In this document: one piece after another, positions 40,081-51,005 of the stretch | Position numbering within the stretch: the first letter of the stretch is position 1 | Layout of the letters: each line of letters opens with the position of its first letter | NCBI GenBank assembly: GCA_037974965.1 | Contig: JBBPFI010000006.1 | Span: 868,001-932,000 of the forward strand | DNA from: Dacryopinax spathularia | Taxonomy: Eukaryota > Basidiomycota > Dacrymycetes > Dacrymycetales > Dacrymycetaceae | Length of the DNA: 64,000 nucleotides | Reading direction: 5' to 3' | Made by a program: the position numbers and the translations under genes | The notes under the pieces: generated by a model | Seen by the model: the letters and a program-made list of their open reading frames with translations, nothing else | Told to the model about the DNA's origin: nothing | Databases searched by the model: none

Positions 40081-42681
40081 TCCGGCAATCTTGCGATGCA
40101 TAGCGACTCCAGGAAGCCGCTCCACAAAACCCCTTTTGCCCCCGTTATATATGGGGACTGCAACTAAGCTAGTTGTACAGAACTATTGCGATCCTCCACC
40201 ATTGCCAGCCTGACTTGTCAGTTTCGTCTGTCTCATTCAAGGTTGACGCACAGATTTATTTTACGCCAATGGCAGGAATACCTCATGAGCTTTCCTGCAA
40301 AGCTTCCCCGTCGCCGATACTGGCGGACTCCCCCTCGCAAAATCTGGTGAGTCAATGACAGAACAATACAGATTTTTCCTGTCCTTTCGCTGCGCGGGGC
40401 CACAACCGATGTACGACGCAGACAACAACACCTGCGATGAGCGCGGCACCACCGAATGCGCGGTAACACTTCCTTGGGCATGACTAACGTCTCCTGTTTG
40501 GTCCGGACCTCTGACGTCAGCAGGGCCTGACCAATGATTTTCTGCCGATGTTCTTCTCCCTTGCAGTCGAGAATGAAGGCGAACTGCAGAATTTATGTTG
40601 TCCGTATAGAGTCTTACCCATTTCGCACTGACCGTTCCATTCAGGGATTCAGCCAGTGCGATAATCGATGCATCCGAGTCTTGACGGATACATACAGCCG
40701 TTTGCCGATCCCCGGTGCATTCTTCTGAGTGCTTCTGAATATGGGAGGGGCAGGCGCGATAGAGTGTGTCCCATGTCCGAATTGTTCTACAATGAGTCGT
40801 GGGGAGAAATGCAATCGAGGCGTGGGGCTCGTCCTTGCTCCTGGCGGTCTTCGGGGTCCTTTTTTTACCAGCTGACTGGGGGCGTTCCTTGAGCGGCATC
40901 AGTACTCTTATCTTGACACCTGGCTAATTCCCAAACCCATGCTCATGGCAGTCTTCCGGGCGTATCACTGACCACCCAGCTGCCGAAACGCGCCTCAAAA
41001 GGGACCATATTGTCGGCAGGTCTTTGAGACCAATCCAGCGACTTTGCGCAAGCAGGACGTCAACGGGTACTAGAACTGGTAAACGGCGCTGTAGCAGGAC
41101 CCAAAAAGGACGGCCTATCATCCTCAAAGTGGGACGAAGCTGGAATGTATCGACAAGGCAGACTCGGCATGGGCGCGGCAAAGGCGTGCGAGGTAATCTG
41201 GATGTGCACATCTCCGATGATACACGCTGGAAGGAGGACGACCAAGCATCCAAATAATGATGGACCCTGCGTGCTATGTAGTCCATCCTGCCGCGGACTC
41301 CAACTCCGCCCCTTCCATGTCTTTACTTTCTTCCCCGTAAAGCCTTCCCATCTGTCGCGCAGAATCAGGATAACACAGAGAACGCGGCTAAGGACGTATG
41401 ACCACGTAAGGCCAAAGGGGTGGAGCAACTCCGTAACTGTGGGTGGGTCGCCTGCAAGAGCGATGGTCGAGCCCACGCTACCTGATGGTATGCGGAGTCC
41501 ATTCGTGGGATCATCGGTTCCACAATAACGGTCCATTGACACATGAGGCATGCTCGCCGCGCGGTGATTCTTTCTGGTCGCATCCGCGAGCATATGCTAT
41601 ACGATGGTTTGTCTATTTTTGAGCCATGACAGAGCGGAATGGTGCCATCCGACTTCGACTTCGGCAGGGCAGGCAGTGACGTACAGCTGGCCGCAGCGTG
41701 ATCTGGCCAGCGAACACGGGCTTGTCTGCTATTGCTGTCCTTCACGTTCATGAATACGACACGTCAATGCACCCTTCAGATAACAACAATTTACCTTATC
41801 ACTGACAGACATTCCGATCCGTCGCCGGACCTCGATCATGATGCCAGCTGTCGATCCAACCACCACAGGGTCGTCTCCCAATGCTCGCAAGGAGCAGTAT
41901 GTACCACAGTACCGGACAAGCTCCTTCCCTGCCGCTAGATGGTCAGAAAACCCACGGCGGGTTAGTTGCTCATCTGCCTCGCCAGCAGCGGACCGGGCTA
42001 GGCCGTCAGCCAAAACTGAGGACCCTGTCGACCGAGCATCACACACCTCTCGGCGGTCGCCCCCGCTTTCCCGCCAGCACCCACATTCAAGCACATGAGC
42101 ACTTCGACTTGCAGGTCGAGCTCACGTCAAGAGAGCTTCCTTTCTGTCTATCCCCACGTCGCTTGGGTATGAACTGCCTTTCTGGACACGGATTTTGGAT
42201 GGGAGACGTCTGCTGCTGGCTTTCGTGTCTCAGCTGTCGGGGCCAATGTCCCGCAATTGCTGGGATTGCGTCTTCTCCGCGTTGGGCCTCTCCACGGAGG
42301 TTCTGACTGCAGAACCTTGAGCTCCCGGCCATCGAGACGCATTCCGCTTCTGCAGAGTCCTCAAAGGCAGTCACTTCCCAGGACAACCCAGGTCATCTTA
42401 CGTCATTCCCTCTACTTCTAGTCTCCAGGTTCAGTGTTCAGAAAGCCCGGTCATGGCTGATCGGCCTTGTAGCAAACCCCGCCGCCGAGACTTGCATAAC
42501 GGCTTGTCCCGGGCGATCACGCTTGTGAAGACCAGAACTCTATTTTGGTTCAACGATTCTTGTTCAGCCCTCGACTGCGTAACTTCCTTTCAACCCCCGT
42601 TCGCTAAATGACCGACAGTTCTGAACGTCACCCACCGCCCAGAAGGGAAGCCACCCTTCGACCATAAAAGGATCTGACGGC
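40081..42681. other. Long region without a supported gene
   Basis: About 2.6 kb. It includes the right part of duplication copy 2 (to about 41240) and then unique DNA up to the Kelch gene. A minus-strand frame at 40261-40899 is open for 212 codons, and another frame of the same strand nearby would encode a helix-like stretch (GGAALIAGVVVCVVHRLWPR), but no splice solution joins them. Short Ser/Pro/Arg-rich frames at 41838-42306 have no recognisable features. It may hold decayed gene fragments. Confidence 0.4.
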
Positions 42682-43867
42682 TCAGGCCGTAGAAACATTC
42701 AGAATCCACACATCTCCCAGCCTCTCGTTCTTCTCGTTCAGGCCTCCGCTTACGACCGCTCCCCAGCCCTCTCCGGCCACCTCCCCAGCATCAGAGGCGA
42801 ACCAACCTCGTCCTTGTGGCGTCTCACTACCCTGAGGAGGGGCAGCCTGAGCCCAGCTGAACCCGCTCGTAGAGTCGTACGAGAGCACCCATACGTCCGA
42901 GAGGAAGTTGCCGGCGCCTGCGTGTCCCAAGTGCGCTGGGGCGGGCTTGCCTTCTCCCATGAGGAGGAGGGCGACTTCCGGTCCTCCGCCGGGCAGGCCA
43001 ATAAACCCGTGTACGCTTCTTGGTTCTGGCCAGGGCTCGCCCTCCTTTTGATCGACGGTAGTCCAGACGTTCGTAGCAGGGTCGTAGTAGGCCAGATCTT
43101 GCAGCTCGCCGAACTCTGGTCCGCCGAATCCGCCGAACCGGAGGAGTACGGGTTTCCCGCCGAGAGAGCCGGCGGCGAGGACTGTACCGCCCCGAGGAGG
43201 TCCGGGTGCTGCAGTGAGGGAGGACCAGGTCGCCGTGGGGATGTGGTACTTGTCCAGCGTCGTAAGACGGCCAGAAGCGGGACACCCAGCATGGATGTAC
43301 AGGTCGTCCTGATGAAATTCACGTCAGATCAGTTGTGGTTCTGAATATGCTCAAGTTGAAGCCAATGCTCACTCCCAACACAGCCGCAGCGTGATAGCTC
43401 CTCCCGGCGGGAGGCTCTCCCTTTACGCCCGTGACTTCCTCCCATGCCCCAGATTTGAGATCGTACTTCCACAGCTCCGTCCCGAGGGGTTCCATGCTCG
43501 CTCCGCCTCTCCCTCCAAAAAGATACACATCTGTACCGTGCTTGCTCCACGTCGGTCCTACACGTGGCGCAGGCCCTTTGCCCTCTGTTCCGGCAGAGAT
43601 GCGCGAGATGTCACCACTGTCGAGTGCGACGCGCAGGATGTCTGCTGGTACCGGTTGACGTGGCTTGAGTTCTCCACCGAAGATGTAGGCTGCTCCGGCA
43701 TGCGATTGGACGCAGTGGGATGAGCGAATCAGCTCAGGCGCCGCCGATGCGGTCAGCAGATTGTGCCAGATAGCTTTGTAGGGCATCTTTGTTTGAGAGT
43801 ATGCTTGTGTGGTGAATAGACGCTTGGATGAAGTGAGGAGTGAGACGCGGGTGACTGGAGTTAGCAT
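42682..43867 (-). CDS. Kelch-repeat beta-propeller protein
   Basis: ATG 43865-43867, stop at 42682-42684; two exons joined by an intron near 43313-43375. Repeated Kelch elements are visible: GAAYIFGGELKPRQP; GTDVYLFGGRGGASMEPLGT followed by ELWKYDLKSGAWEEV; YIHAGCPASGRLTTL; PVLLRFGGFGGPEFGELQDL with YYDPATNVWTTV; SVHGFIGLPGGGPEVALLLM; FLSDVWVLSYDSTSGFSW; and VVSGGLNEKNERLGDVWIL. That makes about six blades, each with the diglycine and the W/Y pair. The first ~25 residues are basic and Ser/Thr-rich (LLTSSKRLFTTQAYS), possibly an organelle presequence; a second Met starts MPYKAIWHN. Kelch propellers are protein-interaction scaffolds, so the partner is unknown. Divergent from the ferroportin gene (311 bp apart). 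Confidence 0.85.
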
Positions 43868-44178
43868 TCGACCGCGAGGGTGACAGATGATGTGCCCTGA
43901 GCCAATGGGTTATGGGGGGGAACGGGGGTATGGTATTGGGGTTGCTCGGACTACCCAACCTCTGGTGCCCACCATACCGTCGGTGTCGGTGTGTGAGGAG
44001 TGCTTGGAACGATGAGGTAACCGACTGATGAGGTACTTGGTGCGGCCAGCCCCAACTGCCAGTGGCCACGTTAGGGATCACACCCGCGAGTACGTCGATG
44101 AGCTGGCGGGTCACCCAGTCAGCCTCGACCGCAAGGTGCAGGACGACTCTGGACAATGTTTGATAGCACTTGGATACT

Positions 44179-46137
44179 ATGGCAACCGCTCAGGTGATAC
44201 AGACACACCCCGACCTCGTCGCTCAGGAGGAAGTGCAGCCAGAGCTACCATATGCGCTCGAGGAACACAGGGACGAACAGCAAACGCAACCGCATGCTCA
44301 GGACTCTAGATCTGGCCGGGAAACAGAGGCCGGAGGTCAAGTCTCGTGGCGATCGATCCTCCTCCTCAGTGCCTCGCATTTATCCAGGTACGCCTGATTA
44401 CCCCTGAAAAGTAAATAAGCACTGGTCTGAACTTATATCTTGCAGTTCCTGGTCGGACCGCACGCTGGAATTCGCCGTCCCGCTTTATCTCGTCTCCCTC
44501 TTTCCCGGCACACTCCTCCCTTCCTCCCTCTTCGGTTTCCTAACCACCGGCGCATCTATCTTCCTCTCCAATACTGTAGGCGACTATGTCGACCGCACGC
44601 CCCGGCTGCGTGCAGTGCGCGTCTTCATCCTGGGACAGAAGCTCAGCAATCTAGCCGCGTACGGTGCGCTGTTGGTACTCTTTCAGTCTCTGCAAAGCCA
44701 GGCGGCGAGGGGATTAGGAGCAGCGGGAAACGAAGGAGTCAGAGCGCTCTTCGTGCTCGTCTGCCTGCTGGGGTGCGTCCTCCACCTGGCGACAGTAGGG
44801 ATAAACGTCGCCATCGAGCGAGATTGGTGAGCTTGTCCCTACCTATCAACCCTTCATGCACACTAAGTGCTACGCCGCAGGGTCACGACCATCTCTGCAG
44901 GCTCACCCGAAAGCCTCACCCGACTAAATGCGTTTCTTCGCCGCATAGACCTGCTATGCAAGCTTCTCGCACCGCTCTTCGTCAGCTTCCTCACCCTCAA
45001 GAGCTATGAGGTGAGCGTGGTGGTGCTCATGGCCATCAGGTGCGTACCCTTAAGTCTCTCCCAGTTACCCACAAGACAATGGACATTGACTGACCCTATA
45101 AACCTGCAGCTTCATCACCATGTTCTTTGAATTCGGATGGATCCAGCTCGTCTACCGCGAATTCCCAGTTCTGCGAACAGAGCAGGAGGCCAGGCTCGCG
45201 GTCCTAGCTGAGGAGCGGGCGAACGCACGATGGAGCATCACCAAGCTTCGTCGCTCGTTAAAGCAAACCGTGCTGGACTGGGAAGAGTTCCGCCGGTCCA
45301 GGGTGTTTCCTAGTAAGTCCGCTTTGGGGTAGTACAGCAAGGGATGATGCTGATCTTGGTGTCATAGCTGCGGTGTCTATCTCCCTGCTGTATCTGACGA
45401 CGCTGGCGTTCGACTCGTCTTTCTTGGCTTATGTTGTCTGGAGGGGGTACTCTAATCCTCTGATCGCGGGGATGCGGGGCCTGTGCGTACTCATGGGGTA
45501 CGATTCCGCTGCACTTCCTATAGCTTCAGGACAATAGTCGGTCTGACCAATAGTGCAGCCTTGTAGGGACCGTCATACAGCCCCTCCTCAGCAGCAAGAT
45601 CGGAAACACCCGCGCGGCAAGCTGGTCCATCTGGTCCGAATTCCTCACCCTCATCCCCGTCCTCCTCTCCTTCTTCCTCTCCCCCGGCGGCTCCTCGAAC
45701 CCTGGTTACGCGTGGAACAGCGCACTCCTCTTTGGAGGGATGGCTTTGAGCCGCCCCGGACTGTGGGCGTTCGATCTGAGTCAGCTGCAGATCTTGCAGG
45801 AAGGGCTGAGGGATCATCCGCGGCGGAATGCGCTCACCGCGCTGCAGTTCTCAATGCAGAGTTTTGGGGATTTGGCAAAGGTGCGTTTTCGGGCATTGGC
45901 CCTACTTTTTTTGAGTACGGAAAGCTGACTGCGTGACAGTACATCCTAGTGATGATCCTCTCGTCTCCTGCCGAGTTCCGCTGGACGGCGGTCGTGTCCG
46001 TCGGCTGCGTCCTTGCGGGGTGTCTGGTCTGGACGCTGGCGTATGCGAGGAAAGAGCGGGGACACGTCATCCATCTAAGCAGGATGGCAGGTGTTCTTAG
46101 GGGCTTGGTCAGGTGGGTCAGGGTTACGCATTTCTAG
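44179..46137 (+). CDS. Ferroportin-type iron exporter (SLC40 family)
   Basis: ATG 44179, stop TAG 46135-46137, about 500 residues over seven exons. A Gln/Glu-rich N-tail precedes the first helix, SWRSILLLSASHLSSSWSDR, then TLEFAVPLYLVSLFPGTLLP, VGDYVDRTPRLRAVR and IDLLCKLLAPLFVSFLTLKS. After the large loop come LYLTTLAFDSSFLAYVVWRG, YSNPLIAGMRGLCVLMG, LVGTVIQPLLSSKIGNTRAA, and the family block LFGGMALSRPGLWAFDLSQL followed by DHPRRNALTALQFSMQSFGD. These, including the SRxGLWxFDL and RN.L...Q motifs, identify ferroportin. Members export ferrous iron or related metals across the plasma or vacuolar membrane. All exons join in frame and the gene looks intact. Confidence 0.93.
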
Positions 46138-46347
46138 ACGTGTACTTGGGCTCGCCGCGCAGAAAAGTTCACTCTCACAAGCGTGTCGAGCGACAACACG
46201 GGGTTGATGTTCTTGATGATAATAGTTATTCCAATGCGTATATAGAAACATGTGCTGGGTGCAGTCCGTATATCGTACAATTGCGTCAACCACCTTTCGC
46301 TACCTCTCTCATTCCTCCTCGGCAAACATTACCACCCACGTGCAAGT

Positions 46348-48058
46348 CTATAGCAAGGCTGCGCCAATAAACACACAACCAAGAACGCCGGCGAGGGCGA
46401 GCGCCGTGTGCGGTTGGGTGTTCGGAGCTGCGCCGCTCGACCCGGAGCCGCCGTTGCCACCAGACGTGAACCAAGGAAGACCACCGGCGGATGTTCTTGT
46501 CGGATCGCTTGCTGGTGTGCCGATGACCGAGATCGAGTTGGTCGCAGTAGCCACGACGCCACTTGGGCTTGCGCCTTGCTCGCCCTCGGGGTTCATGTTG
46601 ATGGCCGCGCTCGATAACTTGGCGAAGCCAACCTGCGCAGGAGAGTAGTTGAACACGGAATAGACGTTCTTCAGGAAGGTATCGCCAAGGATCCAGGATG
46701 GAGCGCCATTCCCAAGGGAAATCGCCATCATCGCGCCGATACAAGTCGTGCGGCTCGTCTGACCAATTTGGAAGTCATCCGACGATATCTGCCAGTCTTG
46801 ACCGCCGAAGTTGACCGTGATGGTGATCGTGGGAGAGCAGGGATATGTATACAATCCTTCCAACTGACCAGTGCCGGCGGCAGAGCCAGGGATGGAGGCG
46901 AAGATCGAGTCCACGAGGTTTTGAGGTCCGCCCATCAAAGATGTGCCAGTGTCGATAATTGCAAGATTGTCGCTGCCGAGATTTAAGGAGGCACCATTCA
47001 CCTTGAGAGCTGGGGTAGATGATTAGTGGCTGTTCGGCTATGCCATTACAATGCACTCACAATTCATTGCCAGGGTCCAGTATGCATTGCTGCCCTGAAT
47101 TTGCTGGATGTTATGATATTCAATATCGCCAGTGTAGAGCGAGCTGTTTGTGCCGCCCAAGGTGAAGTATCCGCCGGGCTCGTTGGGCTGAGCGCTCGGG
47201 TCGTCGACATAGCGGGTAAGAAAGAACGACATCATCGGGCTGGGTAGCTTGTTCGCGTTCACTAGGGCATTGACAAATGGCGTCGACTGGCTCGCCGAGA
47301 GCGCCGGCCATGCCAGGCCGATGAGACCAGACACAGACGTGTCAGAGGTGAGGCCTGAGCCGAGAGAGGTCACATCAACTACGAAGCAGGAGATCACGTT
47401 AGCAACTGCTGCGCATTTGGTTCCGGAAGATCACGCACTGAAGATCTGAGGATCGACCGTATAGCCAGCGAACGTAACGGTATCCCGCACGACTGGTCCG
47501 CTCGCCTCACCCGATCCGTATTGCAAGTCTACGGGAGTCGTGTTTGTGGACTCCTCAAACGTGGAGGAGGCCTGTTCGTTGAACGTGGTATCCGTGTCGC
47601 ACGCTCGGCCGCATTGCGAGGAGACAACCCAGAGGTCGGATGAGCCCGTGTCCAAAGAAATGGTGAACTGTGACACGAGTTAGCATGTAGAACAGCGCAT
47701 ACACCTGCGTTGTGCTCACAGTTTGCGGCGGCGTCCCGATCTGGATTGTCCCCAAATAGCTCGAGTCCGCTTGAGAGTTCACAAGGCTAATCGCGTTTTG
47801 CCGCTTTTTCCGCCTCGCCTCATCGCTGGCAAATGGGAAGCTGCCCTGCGAACCCGGCTTGCCATACTTCTGGTACATCATGTCTCTTTGCCGGAGGATC
47901 CAATCCAAGTCCCTCGGTTTCTGGCGGCGCATAAGTGGGACAGATATCGGGGTCGTCGCCGCCTCCGGCGCTGCCTCCCGCGCAGCGGGGTGAGCTGGAA
48001 CGGCGAGGGCGGCCGGGAGGGCAAGAAGAAGAGAAAGAGGAAGTGCATGGAGCAACAT
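46348..48058 (-). CDS. Pepsin-like (A1) aspartic protease, probably GPI-anchored
   Basis: ATG at 48058 (MLLHALPLSLLLALPAALAV signal peptide), then a propeptide ending in a dibasic-rich segment (DEARRKKRQNAISL), and the mature start SSYLGTIQIGTPPQT. The catalytic aspartates are in FTISLDTGSSDLWVVSS and NLAIIDTGTSLMGGP. The flap region reads LQYGSGEASGPVVRDTV. Further family blocks: VSGLIGLAWPALSAS, PSWILGDTFLKNVYSVFNY. After a Gly/Ser/Pro linker the protein ends in HTALALAGVLGCVFIGAALL, the profile of a GPI-attachment signal. Four exons, ~520 residues. Convergent with ferroportin (210 bp). By family it is an acid endopeptidase at the cell surface or wall. Confidence 0.93.
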
Positions 48059-48340
48059 GATGCAGTCTCAAGTAGTCGTGCTGGGAAGGGGAAAGGAGGG
48101 GCGGGTGTCTTGGCGGCAGTGGGCTATTTGAGGGGGTGACTGCTGCGTGCTGGGCGGGGCGGGTGATGACGGTCGGAGGGTAAGCGAGGGGAAAGAGAGA
48201 GAAGAAAAGCTCGGGTAGAAAGACGAGGAGGAGGAGGAAGGGATATATCTGGCACCTGGCCAAAGGGGAATTGTAAGCAGAAATAAGAGAGCAGAGGGTA
48301 AAGATGAAAGAGGGGAGCCGGTTTCGCTCACAGTGCGTGG
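48059..48340 (-). promoter_or_regulatory. Pyrimidine-rich promoter/leader of the aspartic protease gene
   Basis: On the coding (minus) strand this stretch is strongly C/T-rich, with runs such as CTTCCTCCTCCTCCTCGTC, and has a TATA-like GATATATCC near 48240, about 180 bp upstream of the ATG. Strong C/T leaders are common in well-expressed fungal genes. No individual factor site claimed. Confidence 0.45.
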
Positions 48341-49831
48341 TTTGTTCGGTTGAGCGGCCGCAACAACCGCTCAGACCACGATCGCACCGTCGTCGTTTCC
48401 CGCGGGCCTTCTCGGCATCCCTTGGCGACTCCCAAAGTTACCTCATCACACTTCAGACCCCGATCACTCCCCTTGCCCAAGTCCTGCTCGTTGAGGTCCT
48501 TCCGCAGCATTACGGGCGATTCACGGACTCAGAAGAGCACAGCCCTCAGCCAAGTCTCGCGCAGAATATCCCTCTTAGCCTCAGCTCGGATGCAGTCGAC
48601 GTCAGCCGCGCCAAAAATAGGACCCCTACCTATGTCTGGGGTCTTTCTGGTGAGCACCACGTCATCAGGCGTTGTTCTGCTGCGCAATGTTCGCAGTCTT
48701 TGGCCCAGCAATCGGCTCGAACGATCGTTCCCCCAGAAACAAAGCGCGGCGCTGACTTGGCCTAAAGCTCATCCATGCTGGCATATACGTGGCCCCACTC
48801 CGATGCACCGAGCCAAAGTCCCGAGCACAGGGGGCTATTCCCCTGGCTGAACGTCATCATCTCGCCAGGAATCCGTGCCTATGCAGGGACCGTAAATGCT
48901 GGCTACGACTAAAACAATTCCTGGCTGCGGAGCGCTCGAGGACAATCTACTTACAGGCCTCGTCCTATTTTCAGGCCCTCGCCGGCGCTCATGTATTGTC
49001 GCAGAAGAATGCTTAAGCGCTCGGATTTATGGTTCGGTCGTTGTTCTTGTTCGGCTTCCCGATCACATTGTCTTGGCTAGGTTACAGGTCGCCGCCAAGC
49101 TCGCGGGATACATTATGACTTGGCCCCGCGCACGCTTCGCTACGCACTCTCATTCACTTGCGAATTTATTGCTACGGTTCTGGGCAACATCTGCCTGCCG
49201 GATGGCGCGGCGCAAGACCGCAAGCTGTGGTTCCTGTGCAGCAATGAGGAATCTGCTCTGAGCAGAGAAACGGTTCACACCGGTCTGCTACCATGAACCA
49301 TCCGGTCTTGGCAGGAACCCAGGACTGACGCTTTCGGAAGGCTTTGTCCCAGACCGAAGGGGCACATCAAACCGCTGGTATCTGGCAATCATGAAGAAGA
49401 ACGCATGTTTGGCAATGGGCAACTAGTTCGTACAACAAGGTCAGAAGATTGAGGAACCTGGGCAGCAAAAAGAAGAAATTACAGGCAACACGCATCGGAG
49501 ACGTTCCAGCCACGCTCGAAGCATTCGACGGAAGATTACTATGGTGCAGGTGCCGCACTGGTCAAGGCAATGTTTCGAATAGGGACGTGTGGAGAACGGC
49601 GACGACACGGCGTTGCTTTGCGGTTAATGCCGCCTAGTTCGGCGGACTGGAATCCGCCGCAGCTGAAGAATTATCGCCTTCCTTACGACGCAGAGACTGC
49701 GAGCCAGTCTGTCTGAGAAGGGGTTCGACAGCTGTCTCGAGAACACTCAGCGGACCGGGTCCATTCGGAGGTCGTATTGGACCCGCAGACGGTGCTTCGG
49801 AGACCGTACTCCTGTTCGACGACTCCTGTCT
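48341..49831. other. Intergenic, about 1.5 kb
   Basis: Two overlapping plus-strand frames (48304-48765 and 48350-48850) are open for about 150 codons each but have no domain, start context or splice structure I trust. Otherwise nothing seen. Confidence 0.4.
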
Positions 49832-50432
49832 CTAAGGCTCTGCTGCACGCTGGTGAACTCTTGGATGATCGTTGCCGGTACGCTTCTGCGCCATGAAGAA
49901 GCTGACTACACCCCGAGGTGCTTTCCGGTACGGAAGGCGCAGATGCAAGCGATAGCTGAGGTGTAAGCATGAGGCGAGGTGCGTTGGGTGACTGCGAAGA
50001 TATCGACTTACTGGTCGATAAGGTTATCGTGTCTGCGAGCGGTTTTCGCGCAGCCAGGCCAGGGGCAGAAGTAGGTCCGCAAACGGACATGGCCCGTGCC
50101 GTGTCTGAAGATGCGTACGACGATAAGCGACCTCAACAATAATGTTCCTGGTAACCCCGTACCTGTGTAACGCTGTCCGAGTAGCAAATTGCTATGCAAG
50201 ACATGAGCATGCAAACAGTCACCCTCGTTGGATTGACTCTTACCCGCTTGCATTGCGCGCATTTGTGCCTGTACTTAGGCAGCAACTTCTGAATTGGGCG
50301 CAGTTCACCGAAACGGGGCCGCTCCAAGCGGGGTTGGTTCAACACAGTTCCGGGCTGCAGGGCTAAAGCAGTTTTCCTTCTAGAGGGCATTCTGCTGTCC
50401 CCTACCGATGCGTGGGGCATGATGGCGGACAT
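49832..50432 (-). CDS. Two-finger C2H2 zinc-finger protein, divergent (cluster member E)
   Basis: Exon 1 (50249-50432) begins MSAIMPHASVGDSRMPSRRK and ends RHKCAQCKR at a GTAAGA donor. The other exons fall at the same three intron positions as in B, C, D and F: QFATRTALHR|HGTGH, then FCPWPGCAKTARRHDNLID|QHYRLH. All eight zinc ligands are present, but the linker between fingers, TGER/TGEK in the other members, is VRLR here. The last exon is short: LRLPYRKAPRGVVSFFMAQK, ending at TAG 49832-49834. The N-terminal LNDD signature and the C-terminal RYA tail are both missing. Either a divergent, shortened paralogue or a gene in early decay; no disabling change was found in the fingers. Confidence 0.6.
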
Positions 50433-51005
50433 GGGATGTCTTCCAGCGGGCCCTCGAGCTCAGCGATTTATATGCGTCCCACAATGTACGGGCAGGTCAT
50501 ATCTGTAAGGGACTGGCTCGGCAAGAAGCGTCCTCGCAGACGTAAGTAGTGCCATTATCAGTAGATGATGCGCAAAAGCTCACCTTAAAGCCCCCAACGT
50601 TCCGGGTCGAATGGACCAATCGCGAACAATCCCTGGTCAAGTCAGGGATAAAGTCAGGGGTACAGACGCACGACGGGATCCCTTACAAATCAGGGGACAA
50701 ACGCATCCGCCAGCACGAGACCACACGGCTGTCAATGCCCCGTGACCCCGCCCCACCGCAAAACCATCGGTTAACAAGCCGCATTCCGCATATCGGCCCC
50801 GTCCGCGTTGGCCAGCGGTGGAAGTGCCCGTCAAGCAATCTTGGCTATCAGTGATCTGAACCTGGTATTCGGCGCTGCTACCTTTATAAATTACACGTTG
50901 AAGTATACATACAGAGTGTTATACATAAACGAGATTGGAGAAGCAAATGGAACAATACCCATAGGCTCATTTCCGCAAACGATTTGGTCAACCGACCGAC
51001 TGCGA
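50433..51005. other. Intergenic between zinc-finger genes E and F
   Basis: About 570 bp, no gene seen. It must hold the promoter of E. Confidence 0.4.

Larger units (their letters stand above)
35780..41240. repeat. Segmental duplication, copy 2
   Basis: Second copy of the block at 27876-34130, in direct orientation about 7.9 kb downstream. Order: fragment of gene A, CDC26-like gene, non-coding stretch, zinc-finger gene D, spacer. Differences from copy 1: a MITE-like insertion (36275-36574), no Mutator element, extra DNA of about 1.3 kb around 39540-40850, and no equivalent of zinc-finger gene C at the far end. Right border approximate. Confidence 0.75.

Noticed and set aside
40261-40899. 212-codon minus-strand frame, and a nearby helix-like stretch in another frame
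   Set aside because: No recognisable domain and no splice pair links the two. It could be a remnant of a gene, but I cannot support a model.
41838-42306. Overlapping plus-strand frames of 86 and 141 codons
   Set aside because: Ser/Pro/Arg-rich in GC-rich DNA, overlapping each other and an antisense frame; no features that separate them from chance.
48304-48850. Two overlapping plus-strand frames of 153 and 166 codons
   Set aside because: They overlap in different frames, contain no domain and start within the protease promoter region.
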